NCBI RefSeq assembly: GCF_016907085.1
Contig: NZ_JAFBBJ010000001.1
Span: forward strand, 1,674,001 to 1,738,000
DNA: 64,000 nt
DNA from: Clavibacter michiganensis
GTDB taxonomy: Bacteria; Actinomycetota; Actinomycetes; Actinomycetales; Microbacteriaceae
Direction: 5' to 3'
Under the pieces are notes generated by a model. That model searched no databases and was not told the origin of the DNA. It saw nothing but the letters and a program-made list of their open reading frames with translations. This document shows, piece after piece, positions 32,279 to 42,920 of the stretch; the stretch's first letter is position 1; the number at the start of each line of letters is the position of its first letter. Position numbers and translations under genes: made by a program.

Positions 32279-32932
32279 ATGCGCGAAGTGTTCCAGCAGG
32301 AGCTCCACGAGGTCCAGGAGCGTCTCATCGAGATCTCCGCGCTCGTCGCCATCTCCATCGAGAACGCGACCCGCGCGTTCAACGAGTCGAACGTCAGCCT
32401 CGCCGAGACCGTCATCGAGCAGGACCGCCGCATCGACGAGCTCGCCACGAGCCTCGACGAGCTCGCGATCAACATCCTCGCCCGCCAGCAGCCGGTGGCG
32501 CGCGACCTCCGCATCGTCGTGAGCGCGCTCCGCATCAGCGCGTCCCTCGAGCGCATGGGCGACCTCGCCGAGCACATCGCCCAGCTGTCGCGCTACCGCT
32601 TCCCGGACAAGGTGGTCCCGAAGTCGCTGCGCCCCACCTTCCTCGAGCTCGGCCAGCTCGACGTGGCCATCGCCCGCAAGCTCACCGACCTCCTCACCAC
32701 CGAGGACCCGAAGCTCGCCGAGGAGATCCGCAACGACGACGACCGCATCGACGAGCTGCACCTCAGCGTCTTCGACAAGGTGCTCGGCGAGACCTGGAAG
32801 GGCGCGGCCGTCGACACGGTCGACTCCACGCTCGCCAGCCGCTACCACGAGCGCTTCGCCGACCACGCGGTGTCCATCGCGAAGACCGTGCAGTACCTCG
32901 CGACCGGCGACTGGGTGCAGGCCGACGCCTGA
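32279..32932 (+). CDS. phoU: Phosphate signalling protein PhoU
   Basis: A protein of 217 residues made of two PhoU three-helix repeats, each with an ExxxD-type metal cluster (IEQDRRIDEL and IRNDDDRIDEL). It connects the Pst transporter with SenX3 and holds the kinase in repressing mode when phosphate is plentiful. The ATG lies after GAAAGGACG. Divergent from senX3. Confidence 0.94.
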   Translation: MREVFQQELHEVQERLIEISALVAISIENATRAFNESNVSLAETVIEQDRRIDELATSLDELAINILARQQPVARDLRIVVSALRISASLERMGDLAEHIAQLSRYRFPDKVVPKSLRPTFLELGQLDVAIARKLTDLLTTEDPKLAEEIRNDDDRIDELHLSVFDKVLGETWKGAAVDTVDSTLASRYHERFADHAVSIAKTVQYLATGDWVQADA

Positions 32933-32980
32933 TCCGCGTCCCCGCCGTCATCGCGCCGGCCCGCCGCATGGCGGTGACAT

Positions 32981-33019
32981 GACGAGAGCCCGACCGGATG
33001 ATCCGGTCGGGCTCTCGTC
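32981..33019. terminator. Bidirectional terminator
   Basis: An 18-bp perfect stem (32981-32998 with 33002-33019) and a three-base loop between the convergent phoU and gpmA genes. Confidence 0.85.
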
Positions 33020-33035
33020 GTACGCGCGGGTGGAC

Positions 33036-33791
33036 CTACTTCTTGCTGCCCTGCGCGGCGACGGCGGCGGCGCCCGCTGCTGCGGCCTCCGGGTCGAGGT
33101 ACTCGCCGCCGGGGACGATCGGGCGGAAGTCCTCGTCGAGGCGGTACACGAGCGGGATGCCGGTGGGGATGTTGAGCTCCGCGATGTCCGCGTCGGAGAT
33201 CCCGTCGAGGTGCTTCACGAGCGCGCGGAGCGAGTTGCCGTGCGCCGTGACCAGCACCGTGCGGCCGGAGGCGAGGTCGGGCTGGATGTCGGACTCCCAG
33301 TAGGGCAGCATCCGCTCGATGACGTCCTTGAGGCACTCCGTGCGGGGCAGGGCGTCGCCGAGGTCCGCGTAGCGGGGGTCGCGCGACTGCGAGTACTCGT
33401 CGTCGTCGGCGATGGGGGGCGGCGGCACGTCGAACGAGCGGCGCCACGTGGCGAACTGCTCGGGGCCGTACTCGGCGAGGGTCTGCGCCTTGTCCTTGCC
33501 CTGCAGCGCGCCGTAGTGGCGCTCGTTGAGGCGCCAGGTGCGCTGGACGGGGATCCACGAGCGGCCGGCGCGCTTGAGCGCGATGTTGGCGGTGTCGATG
33601 GCGCGGATGAGGACGGAGGTGTGCAGCACGTCGGGGAGGATGCCGGACTCGGCGAGGAGCTCGCCGGCGCGCTGCCCCTCCGCGACGCCCTGCTCGCTCA
33701 GCTCGACGTCCACCCATCCGGTGAACAGGTTCTTCTGGTTCCAGTCGCTGTTGCCGTGACGCAGCAGGACGAGGGTGCGGGGTTCAGCCAT
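33036..33791 (-). CDS. gpmA: 2,3-bisphosphoglycerate-dependent phosphoglycerate mutase
   Basis: A protein of 251 residues. [10 protein letters not shown] carries the phospho-His (His12), and [10 protein letters not shown] the second catalytic His. Glycolytic 3PG/2PG interconversion. Adjacent to phoU-senX3 as in mycobacteria. TAGGCT lies six bases before the ATG. Confidence 0.95.
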   Translation of the reverse strand: MAEPRTLVLLRHGNSDWNQKNLFTGWVDVELSEQGVAEGQRAGELLAESGILPDVLHTSVLIRAIDTANIALKRAGRSWIPVQRTWRLNERHYGALQGKDKAQTLAEYGPEQFATWRRSFDVPPPPIADDDEYSQSRDPRYADLGDALPRTECLKDVIERMLPYWESDIQPDLASGRTVLVTAHGNSLRALVKHLDGISDADIAELNIPTGIPLVYRLDEDFRPIVPGGEYLDPEAAAAGAAAVAAQGSKK

Positions 33792-33797
33792 GCGATC

Positions 33798-33803
33798 AGC
33801 CTA
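33798..33803 (-). promoter_or_regulatory. -10 box, gpmA
   Basis: TAGGCT, six bases before the ATG at 33791. Confidence 0.55.
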
Positions 33804-33826
33804 TCGAGCGATGGGAGACTGATCCC

Positions 33827-34639
33827 ATGCCGGCCCCCGCCTCCCCCGTCGGCTCCGTGACGCGCGGGACGACCAACACGAACCGCCTCCGGCGCGTCGA
33901 CAGGTGGATCGCGACCCTCGACTGCCTGCGCACCGCGGCCGACCCGCTCGTGGTCGACCTCGGCTACGGGGCGAGCGGGATCACGGCGCTGGAGATGCAC
34001 CGGCGGCTGCGCGCGACGCGGCCCGACGTGCGCGTGGTGGGCGTCGAGATCGAGCCGGGGCGCGTGGCGCGCGCCCGGGAGCAGCTCGCGGCGTGGCCCG
34101 ACGCGGAGGCCCGGGAGCGGATCTCCTTCGTGCGCGGCGGGTTCGAGGTGCCGCTGCCCGGCGGCGAGCGCGCGACCGTGATCCGCGCCTTCAACGTGCT
34201 GCGGCAGTACGACGAGGCCGAGGTGCCCGCCGCGTGGGCGCGCATGGCCGCGCGGCTCGCCCCCGGCGGATCCGTGGTGGAGGGCACGTGCGACGAGATC
34301 GGCCGGGTCGCGAGCTGGATCGACGTGCGGGCGGACGGGCCGCGCAGCCTGACGATCTCGCTGCGGCTGGCGGGATTGGAGCTCCCGTCGATCGTCGCCG
34401 AGCGGCTGCCGAAGGCGCTCATCCACCGCAACGTCCCCGGCGAGCGCGTGCACGAGGTGCTCGCCCTCCTCGACCGCAGCTGGATCCTCAGCGCCCCGCT
34501 CGGCGTGTACGGCCCCCGGCAGCAGTGGCTGGGCGCGGTCGCCCGGTTGCGCGACGCCGGCGTCCCGGTCCAGGGCGGCTCGGCACGATGGCGGCTGGGC
34601 GAGCTGACGGTGCCGTGGTCGGCGGTGGCGCCGGCCTAG
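33827..34639 (+). CDS. Class I SAM-dependent methyltransferase
   Basis: A protein of 270 residues. Motif I VVDLGYGASG (42-51), then an acidic VVGVEIEPGR strand end (motif II) and a GGSVVEG motif near 150. Substrate not evident. Divergent from gpmA and convergent with the FUSC gene. Confidence 0.75.
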   Translation: MPAPASPVGSVTRGTTNTNRLRRVDRWIATLDCLRTAADPLVVDLGYGASGITALEMHRRLRATRPDVRVVGVEIEPGRVARAREQLAAWPDAEARERISFVRGGFEVPLPGGERATVIRAFNVLRQYDEAEVPAAWARMAARLAPGGSVVEGTCDEIGRVASWIDVRADGPRSLTISLRLAGLELPSIVAERLPKALIHRNVPGERVHEVLALLDRSWILSAPLGVYGPRQQWLGAVARLRDAGVPVQGGSARWRLGELTVPWSAVAPA

Positions 34640-35757
34640 ACCTCGGGCAGCGCGGCACGTGCGGTCGCCGCGTCGACGCCCGCCGCCACCTGGAGGTCGA
34701 CGAGCAGAGGCCGCAGCAGCATCACGAGCATCACCTCGCCGACGGGGGCGCCGGGGATGAGCTCGCGCGGATCCAGCCGCACCGCCACGAGCACGAGGTT
34801 CTGCTGCGCGAGGGGCGCGGCCGAGGGATCCGAGAGGCTCTGGCCGAGCAGGTTCACGCCGTTCGAGACGGTGGCGAGCAGCTCGGCGAGCACCGGACGG
34901 CGCACCCCGTCGACCACAAGGAAGTCGATGCGCCGCGAGATCACGCGCAGGTTCCGCACCGCGAGGTCCATGCCGTCGAGCACGCGCCGCTGCTCGCGCA
35001 GCTCCGGCACGTGGCGGCGGAGGAACGGGGAGATCCGCGCGATGGAGAGGGCCGAGTCGGCGGCGGCGCTCCACGCGTCGATGAGCGGCTGCGTGCGCCG
35101 GAGCCGGTCGAGCGCGCGGTCGGCGGCGGTCGCGTCGCCGAGCCGCAGCGCCGTGACGAGCGAGGTGAGCGCGTACGAGCACTCGGAGAAGACGCGGCGG
35201 GCCTCGCGCAGGGCCTGCCGCCGGGGATCCCGCGGGATGAGCGCGGTCGCGAGCAGCGCCACCGCGCCGCCGACGAGCCCGTCGACGCTGCGCACGAAGA
35301 CGCCGCCGGGCGGCGCGGGGAGCAGCGCGACGAGCACGGCCTGCACCCCGGCGGCGACCGCGAACGCGGCGTTCGACGACAGGAGCCGCGCCACCAGCAG
35401 CGTCGCCAGGATGATGACGAACAGCTGCCACGCGCCGCGGCCGATGCCGAGCAGGAGCACCTCGCTGAGCGTGATCCCGACGGTCATGCCGATCGCGGTC
35501 TCGAGCACCCGGACGGGCCGCGCGTCGCGGACGAAGCCGAGGCTCGTGATCGTGACGGTCGTCGCGAGCAGCGGGGTGTCGTGGCCGAGCACGTGGTGCG
35601 CGAAGGCCCAGCCGCCCGTCGCGGCGATGGCGATCTGCAGGGCGGCCGGCGCGGATCCCCACAGGCGCAGGAGCGCGGCGCGCGGATCCGCCCGGTGCCT
35701 CAGGGTGCGGGCGGCACGGGCCGACCGCTCCCGCGCGCGCTCAGCGGCGGACCGCAC
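34636..35757 (-). CDS. FUSC-family membrane protein
   Basis: A protein of 373 residues. About six hydrophobic helices in the first 175 residues, then a cytosolic helical domain. It matches the fusaric acid resistance/YccS (FUSC) family of putative aromatic-acid exporters. The GTG at 35757 overlaps the ygfZ end by 17 bases, so it is translated after ygfZ. The substrate is unknown. Its end overlaps the methyltransferase end by four bases on the opposite strand. Confidence 0.78.
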   Translation of the reverse strand: MRSAAERARERSARAARTLRHRADPRAALLRLWGSAPAALQIAIAATGGWAFAHHVLGHDTPLLATTVTITSLGFVRDARPVRVLETAIGMTVGITLSEVLLLGIGRGAWQLFVIILATLLVARLLSSNAAFAVAAGVQAVLVALLPAPPGGVFVRSVDGLVGGAVALLATALIPRDPRRQALREARRVFSECSYALTSLVTALRLGDATAADRALDRLRRTQPLIDAWSAAADSALSIARISPFLRRHVPELREQRRVLDGMDLAVRNLRVISRRIDFLVVDGVRRPVLAELLATVSNGVNLLGQSLSDPSAAPLAQQNLVLVAVRLDPRELIPGAPVGEVMLVMLLRPLLVDLQVAAGVDAATARAALPEV

Positions 35758-36895
35758 CGAGCCGAGGGAGGCGGGGGACGTCGGCGGAGCGGCCGGCGTC
35801 GGTGGGCACGATGACGTCCTGCATGGCCTGCACGCGCACGTCGTCGGCGACGACCTCGAGCTGGAGGGCGGGGTCGACGTTGCGCCGGACGACCGCGAGC
35901 GCGACCGGGCCGAGCTCGTGGTGCAGCGCGCTGGAGGTGACGGCCCCCACGACCTCGCCCGCGGCGCCATCGGCGGCGGCGGGGAGCCGCACCTCGGATC
36001 CCGCGCCGGGCAGGACCGCGTCGGATCCGTCGAGCTGGAGCAGCACGAGGCGGCGCGGCGGCCGTCCGAGGTTGTGCACCTTGGCGACCGTCTCCTGGCC
36101 GCGGTAGCAGCCCTTGCTGAGGTGGACGGCGCTGCGGAGCCAGTCGAGCTCGTGCGGGATGGTGCGGTCGTCGACCTCCGTGGCGAACCGCGGGCGCCAC
36201 GCGGCGATCCGCAGGGCCTCGGCCGCGAGGACGCCCGCGACGGGCAGGTCGCCGGATGCGGCCCGCGCGACGACGCCCGGCAGCTCGGAGCGCGGCACGA
36301 GGCGCTCGCTCCAGGTCCAGCCCTCACCCGGGTGCGGCGCGGCGGCCGCGTACTGGTGGCCGCCGGGGACGACATGCGTCCACGGGTCCCGCCACACGAG
36401 CGGGACGCCCACAGGGGCCGCGACGGGGAGGTCGGGCTCGCCCATCGTGCCGATGACGGCCATCTCGGCCGTGCGATCCGCGGGCTCCACCCGGAGCATG
36501 AAGCGCATGCGCTGCAGGTAGGCGAGCAGCGCGTCCGCGTCGCCCGCGCCGAGCAGGAGCCACGTGGTGACGCCGTCGTCGAGCACGCCGACCGCGTGCT
36601 CGAGGCGCCCGTTCTGGTCGAGGAAGAGCGTCTCGGCCGAGTCGCCCGGCGCGAGGCCGCGGAGCGACTGGCTGGTGATGGAGTCGAGCCAGGTCAGCCG
36701 GTCCTCCCCCGTGACGGAGAGGACGGCGCGGTGCGAGAGGTCGACGATGGCGGTCCCCGCGGCGAGCGCACGCTGCTCCTGCACGAGGGATCCGAGGTGC
36801 GCGGGAACCCCGGCGTCCGGTCCGTCGGCGGCGACGGCGCCGGGAAGGTCGAGGAAGGGCGAGCGGGCGACGGCGGGATCCGGGTCAGTCGACAT
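35741..36895 (-). CDS. ygfZ: YgfZ/GcvT-domain folate-binding protein
   Basis: A protein of 384 residues. The YgfZ signature KGCYRGQE is at 261-268, with Cys263. YgfZ uses tetrahydrofolate and helps maintain certain Fe-S proteins. The fold is that of the glycine-cleavage T protein without its activity. Overlaps the nitrobindin gene by 11 bases upstream. Confidence 0.9.
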   Translation of the reverse strand: MSTDPDPAVARSPFLDLPGAVAADGPDAGVPAHLGSLVQEQRALAAGTAIVDLSHRAVLSVTGEDRLTWLDSITSQSLRGLAPGDSAETLFLDQNGRLEHAVGVLDDGVTTWLLLGAGDADALLAYLQRMRFMLRVEPADRTAEMAVIGTMGEPDLPVAAPVGVPLVWRDPWTHVVPGGHQYAAAAPHPGEGWTWSERLVPRSELPGVVARAASGDLPVAGVLAAEALRIAAWRPRFATEVDDRTIPHELDWLRSAVHLSKGCYRGQETVAKVHNLGRPPRRLVLLQLDGSDAVLPGAGSEVRLPAAADGAAGEVVGAVTSSALHHELGPVALAVVRRNVDPALQLEVVADDVRVQAMQDVIVPTDAGRSADVPRLPRLGAVRR

Positions 36896-37484
36896 GCGAC
36901 ACCCGCCCGGAGGCGTGCGTGCGCAGCGGCTGGCCGAGCGCCGCGATGTCCCACGCCCAGAGCAGGTCGCGCTCGACGAGCCCGTAGAGCCGCGTCGCGC
37001 CCGTGTAGGCCTTGGCGCCCTCGGTGCGCATCACGGCGTCGGTCGCGAGGTCGATGCGGGCGCTCTTCACCTGGCCGACGTAGAGCTCGCTCACGCCGCC
37101 TGGATGGACGAGCGCGACCTCGACGTCGAACCCGCCCTCGGCGTTGCGCAGCGTCTCGACCTCCTCGGCCGTCGTGAACGGACGCTCGCCGGTGGGCGGC
37201 AGCATCGCCGGCCCCGGGTCGCCATCGGTGACCTGGCGTCGCAGTCGCCAGTAGCCGGTCTCGGTGACGAAGGGCACGGGGCCGTCGTCGCCCTCGACCC
37301 ACGCGTACGAGGAGTAGTTGAGGTGCGGCAGGCCGTCGTGACTGAAGCTGATGCGCTGGCCGAACTCGCGGCGGACGATCTCGTCCCCGACGGCGTACTC
37401 GACGACGCCCGAGCCCTCCCAGACGCCGAGGAGCCAGGACAGGGGGACGAGCTCGGCGGGGAGGCCGGTCGGGATCTCGATCAT
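36885..37484 (-). CDS. Nitrobindin (FABP-like heme beta-barrel)
   Basis: A protein of 199 residues. GVWEGSG (about 20-26) is the family's GxWxGxG motif. The C-terminal part has His in RTHASGRVS, close to where the heme-ligand His is expected. Ferric-heme nitrobindins detoxify peroxynitrite. First member of a tight nitrobindin-ygfZ-FUSC unit. Confidence 0.85.
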   Translation of the reverse strand: MIEIPTGLPAELVPLSWLLGVWEGSGVVEYAVGDEIVRREFGQRISFSHDGLPHLNYSSYAWVEGDDGPVPFVTETGYWRLRRQVTDGDPGPAMLPPTGERPFTTAEEVETLRNAEGGFDVEVALVHPGGVSELYVGQVKSARIDLATDAVMRTEGAKAYTGATRLYGLVERDLLWAWDIAALGQPLRTHASGRVSHVD

Positions 37485-37495
37485 GCGGCGCGCGG

Positions 37496-37612
37496 TCAGC
37501 GCTGGCCGCGGAAGAGGTTGTAGACCACGACGAGCGACACCCAGCCGATGGAGAGGCTCGCCAGGACCAGCAGTCCGGTGAAGAAGAGTTCCAGAGCAAG
37601 CAGCGACGACAT
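37496..37612 (-). CDS. Small single-helix membrane protein (38 aa)
   Basis: A protein of 38 residues, starting [10 protein letters not shown] and ending [10 protein letters not shown]. One hydrophobic helix covers almost all of it and the C-terminus is basic. TAGATT is six bases before the ATG, so it would be leaderless. Its stop lies 11 bases before the nitrobindin start, so it would lead that operon. Codon use is normal for the window. Family unknown. Confidence 0.6.
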   Translation of the reverse strand: MSSLLALELFFTGLLVLASLSIGWVSLVVVYNLFRGQR

Positions 37613-37618
37613 GGGCCC

Positions 37619-37624
37619 AATCTA
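37619..37624 (-). promoter_or_regulatory. -10 box, small protein-nitrobindin operon
   Basis: TAGATT, six bases before the ATG at 37612. Confidence 0.45.
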
Positions 37625-37655
37625 CCCCACGGGCGACCGGATCCGACCGGCCGGT

Positions 37656-37922
37656 CTAGGCGGCGACGGGCACGAGGAGCACGACGGCCGTGGCCGCGGC
37701 GAGCACGAGCACGGCCCCCACGACGCTGCCGACGGCGCGGTCGACGAAGCCGGTCTTGCGGGGCAGGGCCAGCTGGATCACGAACGTGGCGACGACGCAC
37801 GTGGCGAGCACGAGCGGGAACCACCGCGGGGCCGCGTCGGGACCGACGGCCACCGCCACCACGACCGCGCCGACGGCGGCGGCCAGCCAGACGGGGACGA
37901 GGCTGCGCAGGGGGGAGGTCAC
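37656..37922 (-). CDS. Small three-helix membrane protein
   Basis: A protein of 88 residues from the GTG at 37922, with CAGGAT six bases upstream as a possible -10. Three hydrophobic segments (about 8-26, 33-51 and 60-86). A GTG at 37940 would add six residues. No recognised family. Divergent from glnR. Confidence 0.65.
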   Translation of the reverse strand: MTSPLRSLVPVWLAAAVGAVVVAVAVGPDAAPRWFPLVLATCVVATFVIQLALPRKTGFVDRAVGSVVGAVLVLAAATAVVLLVPVAA

Positions 37923-37975
37923 CCCGCAATCCTGCCCCACGTATCATGGGGGGAATTCATCCATGGAGGATCCCT

Positions 37976-38674
37976 GTGGCCCAGCTGTTGATCCTGACCT
38001 CGTCCGCGGACACCGACGTGCTCCCGGCGCTCGGGCTCCTCAGCCACCGGACGCGGCACATCCAGGCGGATGCGGCGAGCCTCGTGAACGCCCCCTCCGC
38101 CGACCTCGTGCTCGTCGACGCGCGCCGCGACCTCGCCAGCGCCAAGTCCCTCTGCAAGATCCTCACCACCACGGGCGGCGGCACGCCCCTCATCCTCGTG
38201 CTCACCGAGGGCGGCCTCACCGCGGTCAGCGCCGACTGGGGCGCGACCGACGTGATCCTCGACTCCGCCGGCCCCGCCGAGGTGGACGCGCGCGTGCGCC
38301 TCGTCATCGGCCGCGCGGCCCTCGAGCACACGGGCAGCAAGATCCAGGCGTCCGGCGTCGTCATCGACGAGGCCAGCTACTCCGCCAAGGTGCACGGCAA
38401 GCCGCTCGACCTCACCTTCAAGGAGTTCGAGCTGCTCCGCTTCTTCGCGAGCCACCCGTCGCGGGTATTCACGCGCGAGCAGCTGCTCAGCGAGGTGTGG
38501 GGCTACGACTACTTCGGCGGCACGCGCACGGTCGACGTGCACGTGCGGCGCCTGCGGGCGAAGCTCGGCGACCTCGAGTCGCTCATCGGCACGGTGCGCA
38601 ACGTCGGCTACCGCTTCAACGTGTACGAGGAGGACAGTGAGCGCGTTCCCGCCCCCGCCGATCCCGGAGCCTGA
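37976..38674 (+). CDS. glnR: Nitrogen regulator GlnR (orphan response regulator)
   Basis: A protein of 232 residues starting MAQLLILTS from a GTG with GGAGGA upstream. It closely follows actinobacterial Gln[24 protein letters not shown] and [22 protein letters not shown] recognition region. The receiver keeps an Asp48 (LVLVDARRD), but the usual acidic pair is missing, as is normal for GlnR, which is thought to work without a kinase. The order glnR-mshD near phosphate genes matches mycobacteria. Confidence 0.88.
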   Translation: MAQLLILTSSADTDVLPALGLLSHRTRHIQADAASLVNAPSADLVLVDARRDLASAKSLCKILTTTGGGTPLILVLTEGGLTAVSADWGATDVILDSAGPAEVDARVRLVIGRAALEHTGSKIQASGVVIDEASYSAKVHGKPLDLTFKEFELLRFFASHPSRVFTREQLLSEVWGYDYFGGTRTVDVHVRRLRAKLGDLESLIGTVRNVGYRFNVYEEDSERVPAPADPGA

Positions 38675-39557
38675 CGCCTCGCGCGTCGCCCGCGTCGAGC
38701 CCACCCCCGACGTCGTCCGCGGGATCCTCGCGCTCGGGGACCGCGCCCGCGACGCCGACGGCGTCGCCCCGTTCAACGAGCAGACCCGCCTCACGCTCGG
38801 CTCCGACGGCGGACCCGCCCTCCTCGTCGTCGTCGGGACGGACGACCGCCCGATCGGCGCGGCCGTCGTCGCGCGCGGCGACGGTGGCATCGAGGCCGAG
38901 CTCGTCGTGGATCCGACCCACCGCCGCCGGGGCGTCGGCCGCGCGCTCCTCGCCGCCGTGCTCGCGGAGGCCGCGGGATCCTCCGTCTCCGTCTGGGCGC
39001 ACGGCGACCACCCCGCGGCCCGCGCCCTCGCCGTCGCGACGGGCCTCGACCGGGCCCGCGAGCTCCTGCAGCTGCGCGCGGCGGTCACCGAGGCGCGCAC
39101 GGGCCTCGGCGAGCGCCCGATGCCGGCGGGCCTCGCGCTCTCCTCCTTCGCCGCCGAGGACGCCGACGGCTGGGTCGCGCTCAACGCGCGCGCCTTCGCG
39201 AGCCACCCCGAGCAGGGCCGCATGACGCGCGGCGACCTCGACGACCGCGTCGCCGAGGCGTGGTTCGACCCGGCGCTGCTGCTCCTGGCCCGCGACGCGG
39301 ACGGCCGGCTCGCCGGCTTCCACTGGCTCAAGGTGGAGGGCGGTCAGGCGGAGGTGTACGTGCTGGGCGTGGATCCCGACCGCGCGGCCCGCGGACTCGG
39401 ATCCGCCCTCCTCGCCGCCGGCCTCGACCTGCTCGCCGAGCGCGGGCTCGAGGAGGTCGACCTCTACGTCGAGGCCGACAACGCGCCCGCCCTGGCGCTC
39501 TACCGACGGGCCGCCTTCCGCGACGCCGCGGTCGACGTCCAGTACCGCCTGGCCTGA
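38637..39557 (+). CDS. mshD: Mycothiol synthase
   Basis: A protein of 306 residues with two GNAT domains. The active C-terminal one contains [18 protein letters not shown] (acetyl-CoA loop). It acetylates Cys-GlcN-Ins, the last step of mycothiol synthesis. The GTG at 38637 overlaps glnR by 38 bases and has GAGGAGG just upstream. Confidence 0.92.
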   Translation: MSAFPPPPIPEPDASRVARVEPTPDVVRGILALGDRARDADGVAPFNEQTRLTLGSDGGPALLVVVGTDDRPIGAAVVARGDGGIEAELVVDPTHRRRGVGRALLAAVLAEAAGSSVSVWAHGDHPAARALAVATGLDRARELLQLRAAVTEARTGLGERPMPAGLALSSFAAEDADGWVALNARAFASHPEQGRMTRGDLDDRVAEAWFDPALLLLARDADGRLAGFHWLKVEGGQAEVYVLGVDPDRAARGLGSALLAAGLDLLAERGLEEVDLYVEADNAPALALYRRAAFRDAAVDVQYRLA

Positions 39558-39590
39558 TCCCCGCGCCTCCCCAGCGCTCCTCCCGATGCG

Positions 39591-39612
39591 GTTCACCGTG
39601 CGTTCACCTGCC
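39591..39612 (+). promoter_or_regulatory. PHO box upstream of ppk
   Basis: GTTCACCGTGC directly followed by GTTCACCTGCC. Two perfect GTTCACC cores 11 bases apart; 26 bases separate it from the -10 at 39639. Confidence 0.88.
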
Positions 39613-39638
39613 GGAGGGCGGAGCGCACACCGCGATGC

Positions 39639-39644
39639 CATGAT
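39639..39644 (+). promoter_or_regulatory. -10 box, ppk
   Basis: CATGAT, six bases before the ATG. No -35 is evident, which fits RegX3-dependent activation. Confidence 0.4.
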
Positions 39645-39650
39645 GGGCGG

Positions 39651-41834
39651 ATGGACAGCGAGACGTACATCGGCGATGCGAAGGCGGTCGCCGAATCCCT
39701 GGACGACTTCGACGAGGAGGACGAGCTCCTCGAGGACGACGGGACCCTCCCCGAGGGGCGCTTCCTCGACCGGGAGCTGAGCTGGCTGGCGTTCAACCGC
39801 CGCGTGCTCGAGCTGGCGGAGGATCCCGAGCTGCCCGTCCTCGAGCGCGCCAACTTCCTCGCCATCTTCGCCAGCAACCTCGACGAGTTCTTCATGGTCC
39901 GCGTCGCCGGCCTCAAGCGCCGCATCGCGACGGGCCTCGCCGTCCCCACGAACATCGGCCGCACCCCCGCCGAGGTTCTCTCGGCCATCAACGAGACCGC
40001 GTACCGCCTCCAGGTCCGTCACGCGGCCGCCTTCAACGACAGCGTGCGCCCGGCGCTCGAGGAGCACGGCATCCGCGTCGTGCGCTGGGACTCGCTCGAC
40101 GAGGCCCAGCAGGACCGCCTGCACGAGCTGTTCTCCGAGCAGGTGTTCCCCGTGCTCATGCCGCTCGCGGTGGATCCCGCGCACCCCTTCCCGTACATCT
40201 CCGGCCTGTCGCTCAACCTCTCGGTGCGCATCCGCAACCCGAAGACGAACCGCCAGGAGTTCGCGCGCATCAAGGTCCCGCAGATGCTGCCGCGATTCAT
40301 GCCGCTCACGCCCGACACGCGCTCCGGCCCCATCGACTTCATCGCCCTCGAGGACCTCATCGCGAACCAGCTGCAGACGCTGTTCCCGGGGATGGAGATC
40401 GTCGAGCACCACGTGTTCCGCGTCACGCGCAACGAGGACGTGCAGATCGAGGAGGACGAGACCGAGAACCTCATCCAGGCCCTCGAGAAGGAGCTGCTTC
40501 GACGCCGCTTCGGTCCGCCCATCCGTCTCGAGATCTCGGACGACATGGACGCGGTCACGCTCGACCTCCTCATGCGCGAGCTCGACATCACCGAGCAGGA
40601 GGTGTTCACGCTCCCGTCCCCGCTCGACCTCGGCGGCCTGTTCGACCTCGCGAAGCTCGACCGCCCGGCGCTGCACTACCCGAACAACGTGCCCACCACG
40701 GCCGTCGCGCTGAAGCCGGCCGAGGACAACTCGCGCGCCGACATCTTCCGCTCCATCGCGCAGCAAGACATCCTGCTCCACCACCCCTACGAGTCGTTCA
40801 CCACGAGCGTGCAGGCGTTCCTGGAGCAGGCGGCGGCGGATCCCCACGTGCTCGCCATCAAGCAGACCCTCTACCGCACGAGCGGCGACAGCCCCATCGT
40901 CGAGGCGCTCATCGACGCGGCCGAGGCGGGCAAGCAGGTGCTCGCGCTGGTGGAGATCAAGGCGCGCTTCGACGAGCAGGCCAACATCACGTGGGCCCGC
41001 AAGCTCGAGAAGGCCGGCGTGCACGTCGTCTACGGCGTCGCGGGGCTCAAGACCCACTGCAAGCTCGCGCTCGTCATCCGCCAGGAGAAGGGCGGGGTGC
41101 TCCGGCACTACAGCCACATCGGCACGGGCAACTACAACCCCAAGACGAGCCGCATCTACGAGGACCTCGGTCTCCTCACCGCGGACGACGTCGTGGGCAA
41201 GGACCTCACACGCCTGTTCAACGAGCTCTCCGGCTACGGCATCGAGAAGAAGTTCAAGCGCCTGCTCGTCGCGCCGCTGCACCTGCGGAAGGGCCTGCTC
41301 AAGCGCATCGCCGTGGAGACGCAGAACGCGCTCGACGGCAAGCCGAGCGGCATCCGCATCAAGGTCAACTCCATCGTCGACGAGAAGATCATCGACGCGC
41401 TGTACCGGGCCAGCAACGCGGGCGTGCCCGTGCAGGTCTGGGTGCGCGGCATCTGCTCGCTCACGCCGGGGCAGCCGGGACTCAGCGAGAACATCGAGGT
41501 GCGGTCGATCCTCGGCCGCTACCTCGAGCACAGCCGCGTGTTCTCGTTCGTCAACGACGGCGACCAGGCCACCTACATCGGCAGCGCCGACATGATGCAC
41601 CGCAACCTCGACCGCCGCGTCGAGGCGCTCGTGCGCCTCGTGGATCCCGCGCACCTGCAGGAGATCGAGGACCTGTTCGACCGCGCCATGGCCGACACCA
41701 CCTCCGCCTGGGTCCTCGACTCCGACGGCGAGTGGACGCGCCGCAACAAGGGTGCCGACGGCACCACGCTGGAGGACCTCCAGACCGCGGTGATGGGCAT
41801 CGTGTCCAAGCGCAAGCGGCGCGTGCTCCGCTGA
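39651..41834 (+). CDS. ppk: Polyphosphate kinase 1
   Basis: A protein of 727 residues, within the PPK1 range. Catalytic phospho-His489 in [11 protein letters not shown] and second His627 in LEHSRVFSF. An acidic N-terminal extension of about 40 residues precedes the domain start at [17 protein letters not shown]. It reversibly makes polyphosphate from ATP. The PHO box ties it to phosphate starvation. Confidence 0.96.
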   Translation: MDSETYIGDAKAVAESLDDFDEEDELLEDDGTLPEGRFLDRELSWLAFNRRVLELAEDPELPVLERANFLAIFASNLDEFFMVRVAGLKRRIATGLAVPTNIGRTPAEVLSAINETAYRLQVRHAAAFNDSVRPALEEHGIRVVRWDSLDEAQQDRLHELFSEQVFPVLMPLAVDPAHPFPYISGLSLNLSVRIRNPKTNRQEFARIKVPQMLPRFMPLTPDTRSGPIDFIALEDLIANQLQTLFPGMEIVEHHVFRVTRNEDVQIEEDETENLIQALEKELLRRRFGPPIRLEISDDMDAVTLDLLMRELDITEQEVFTLPSPLDLGGLFDLAKLDRPALHYPNNVPTTAVALKPAEDNSRADIFRSIAQQDILLHHPYESFTTSVQAFLEQAAADPHVLAIKQTLYRTSGDSPIVEALIDAAEAGKQVLALVEIKARFDEQANITWARKLEKAGVHVVYGVAGLKTHCKLALVIRQEKGGVLRHYSHIGTGNYNPKTSRIYEDLGLLTADDVVGKDLTRLFNELSGYGIEKKFKRLLVAPLHLRKGLLKRIAVETQNALDGKPSGIRIKVNSIVDEKIIDALYRASNAGVPVQVWVRGICSLTPGQPGLSENIEVRSILGRYLEHSRVFSFVNDGDQATYIGSADMMHRNLDRRVEALVRLVDPAHLQEIEDLFDRAMADTTSAWVLDSDGEWTRRNKGADGTTLEDLQTAVMGIVSKRKRRVLR

Positions 41835-41877
41835 GCGCCGGCCCCCTGAGCGGCGCTCCACGGGGTGCCGACCCCGC

Positions 41878-41883
41878 TAGCGT
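41878..41883 (+). promoter_or_regulatory. -10 box, MutT1-like gene
   Basis: TAGCGT, seven bases before the GTG at 41891. Confidence 0.45.
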
Positions 41884-41890
41884 GGGGGAC

Positions 41891-42832
41891 GTGCCACCCG
41901 CCCCCTCCGTCTTCGCCGCCGGCGCCGTCGTCTGGCGGGTGCTCGAGGGCCGAATCCGGGTGCTCATCATCCACCGCACGCGGCGCCGCGACACCTCCTT
42001 GCCCAAGGGCAAGGTGGATCCCGGCGAGACGCTCCCGCAGACCGCCGTCCGCGAGGTGCACGAGGAGACCGGCCTCCGGGTCGCGCTCGGCGTGCCGCTC
42101 GGCGCCATCGAGTACGGCATCTCCGGCGGCCGCCGCAAGTCCGTGAGCTACTGGGCGGCGGAGGCCACGGACGCCATGGTCGAGGCCGGCCGCTTCGAGC
42201 CGGACGACGAGGTCGAGAGCGTCGAGTGGGTCTCCATCCCCAACGCCCGCAAGCGCCTCGACTACCCGGGCGAGGTGCAGATCCTCGACCTCTTCGCCGG
42301 GCTCGTGGAGACGGGCTCGCACCGGTCGTTCGCCCTCATCGCGCTGCGCCACGGCCACGCCGTGCAGCCGTACGAGTGGGACGGGGCCGACGCGTCCCGG
42401 CCGCTCAGCGCGCGCGGACGGGACGAGGCGCGGTCGATCGTGCCGACGCTGCTCGCGTTCGGGCCCCGGGTCGTCACGAGCAGCACCGCCGTGCGGTGCC
42501 TGGAGACGGTCGCGCCCCTCGCCGAGGCCCTCGGCCGACGGGTGAAGGAGGACGCGGGGATCAGCCAGGACGCGTACGAGACCGACGGCGGATCCGTGCG
42601 CGAGACCGTGGCGAAGCGCGTGCGCAAGGCCCGCAGCGCCGTGCTCTGCAGCCACAGCCCGGTCCTGCCGGAGATCCTGCACGAGATCGCCCTCGCCACG
42701 GAGACCCCGCGCGCGAGCCGCATGCCGCGGGCCGGGATGCTGTCGCCCGCCGAGTTCTCGGTGGTGCACCTGTCGGCGTCGGACCCGGAGGCGGGGATCC
42801 TCGCGGTGGAGACGTACGGGCCGTCGGCGTGA
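41891..42832 (+). CDS. MutT1-like Nudix plus histidine-phosphatase protein
   Basis: A protein of 313 residues. The Nudix box runs from Gly40 to 62 (REVHEETGL). A histidine-phosphatase domain starts at LRHGHAV (about 150) and has a second His in CSHSPV. Mycobacterial MutT1 shares this layout and converts 8-oxo-dGTP to 8-oxo-dGMP. Its position next to ppk is also seen in mycobacteria. Confidence 0.88.
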   Translation: MPPAPSVFAAGAVVWRVLEGRIRVLIIHRTRRRDTSLPKGKVDPGETLPQTAVREVHEETGLRVALGVPLGAIEYGISGGRRKSVSYWAAEATDAMVEAGRFEPDDEVESVEWVSIPNARKRLDYPGEVQILDLFAGLVETGSHRSFALIALRHGHAVQPYEWDGADASRPLSARGRDEARSIVPTLLAFGPRVVTSSTAVRCLETVAPLAEALGRRVKEDAGISQDAYETDGGSVRETVAKRVRKARSAVLCSHSPVLPEILHEIALATETPRASRMPRAGMLSPAEFSVVHLSASDPEAGILAVETYGPSA

Positions 42833-42920
42833 CGACGCCCGCGAGTCGCGGCACGGCGAACGCGGCCTGACCGACCACTGTGCGCCCGCGCGCTCGAGGC
42901 CGTGCCGATCCACGCGGTCT

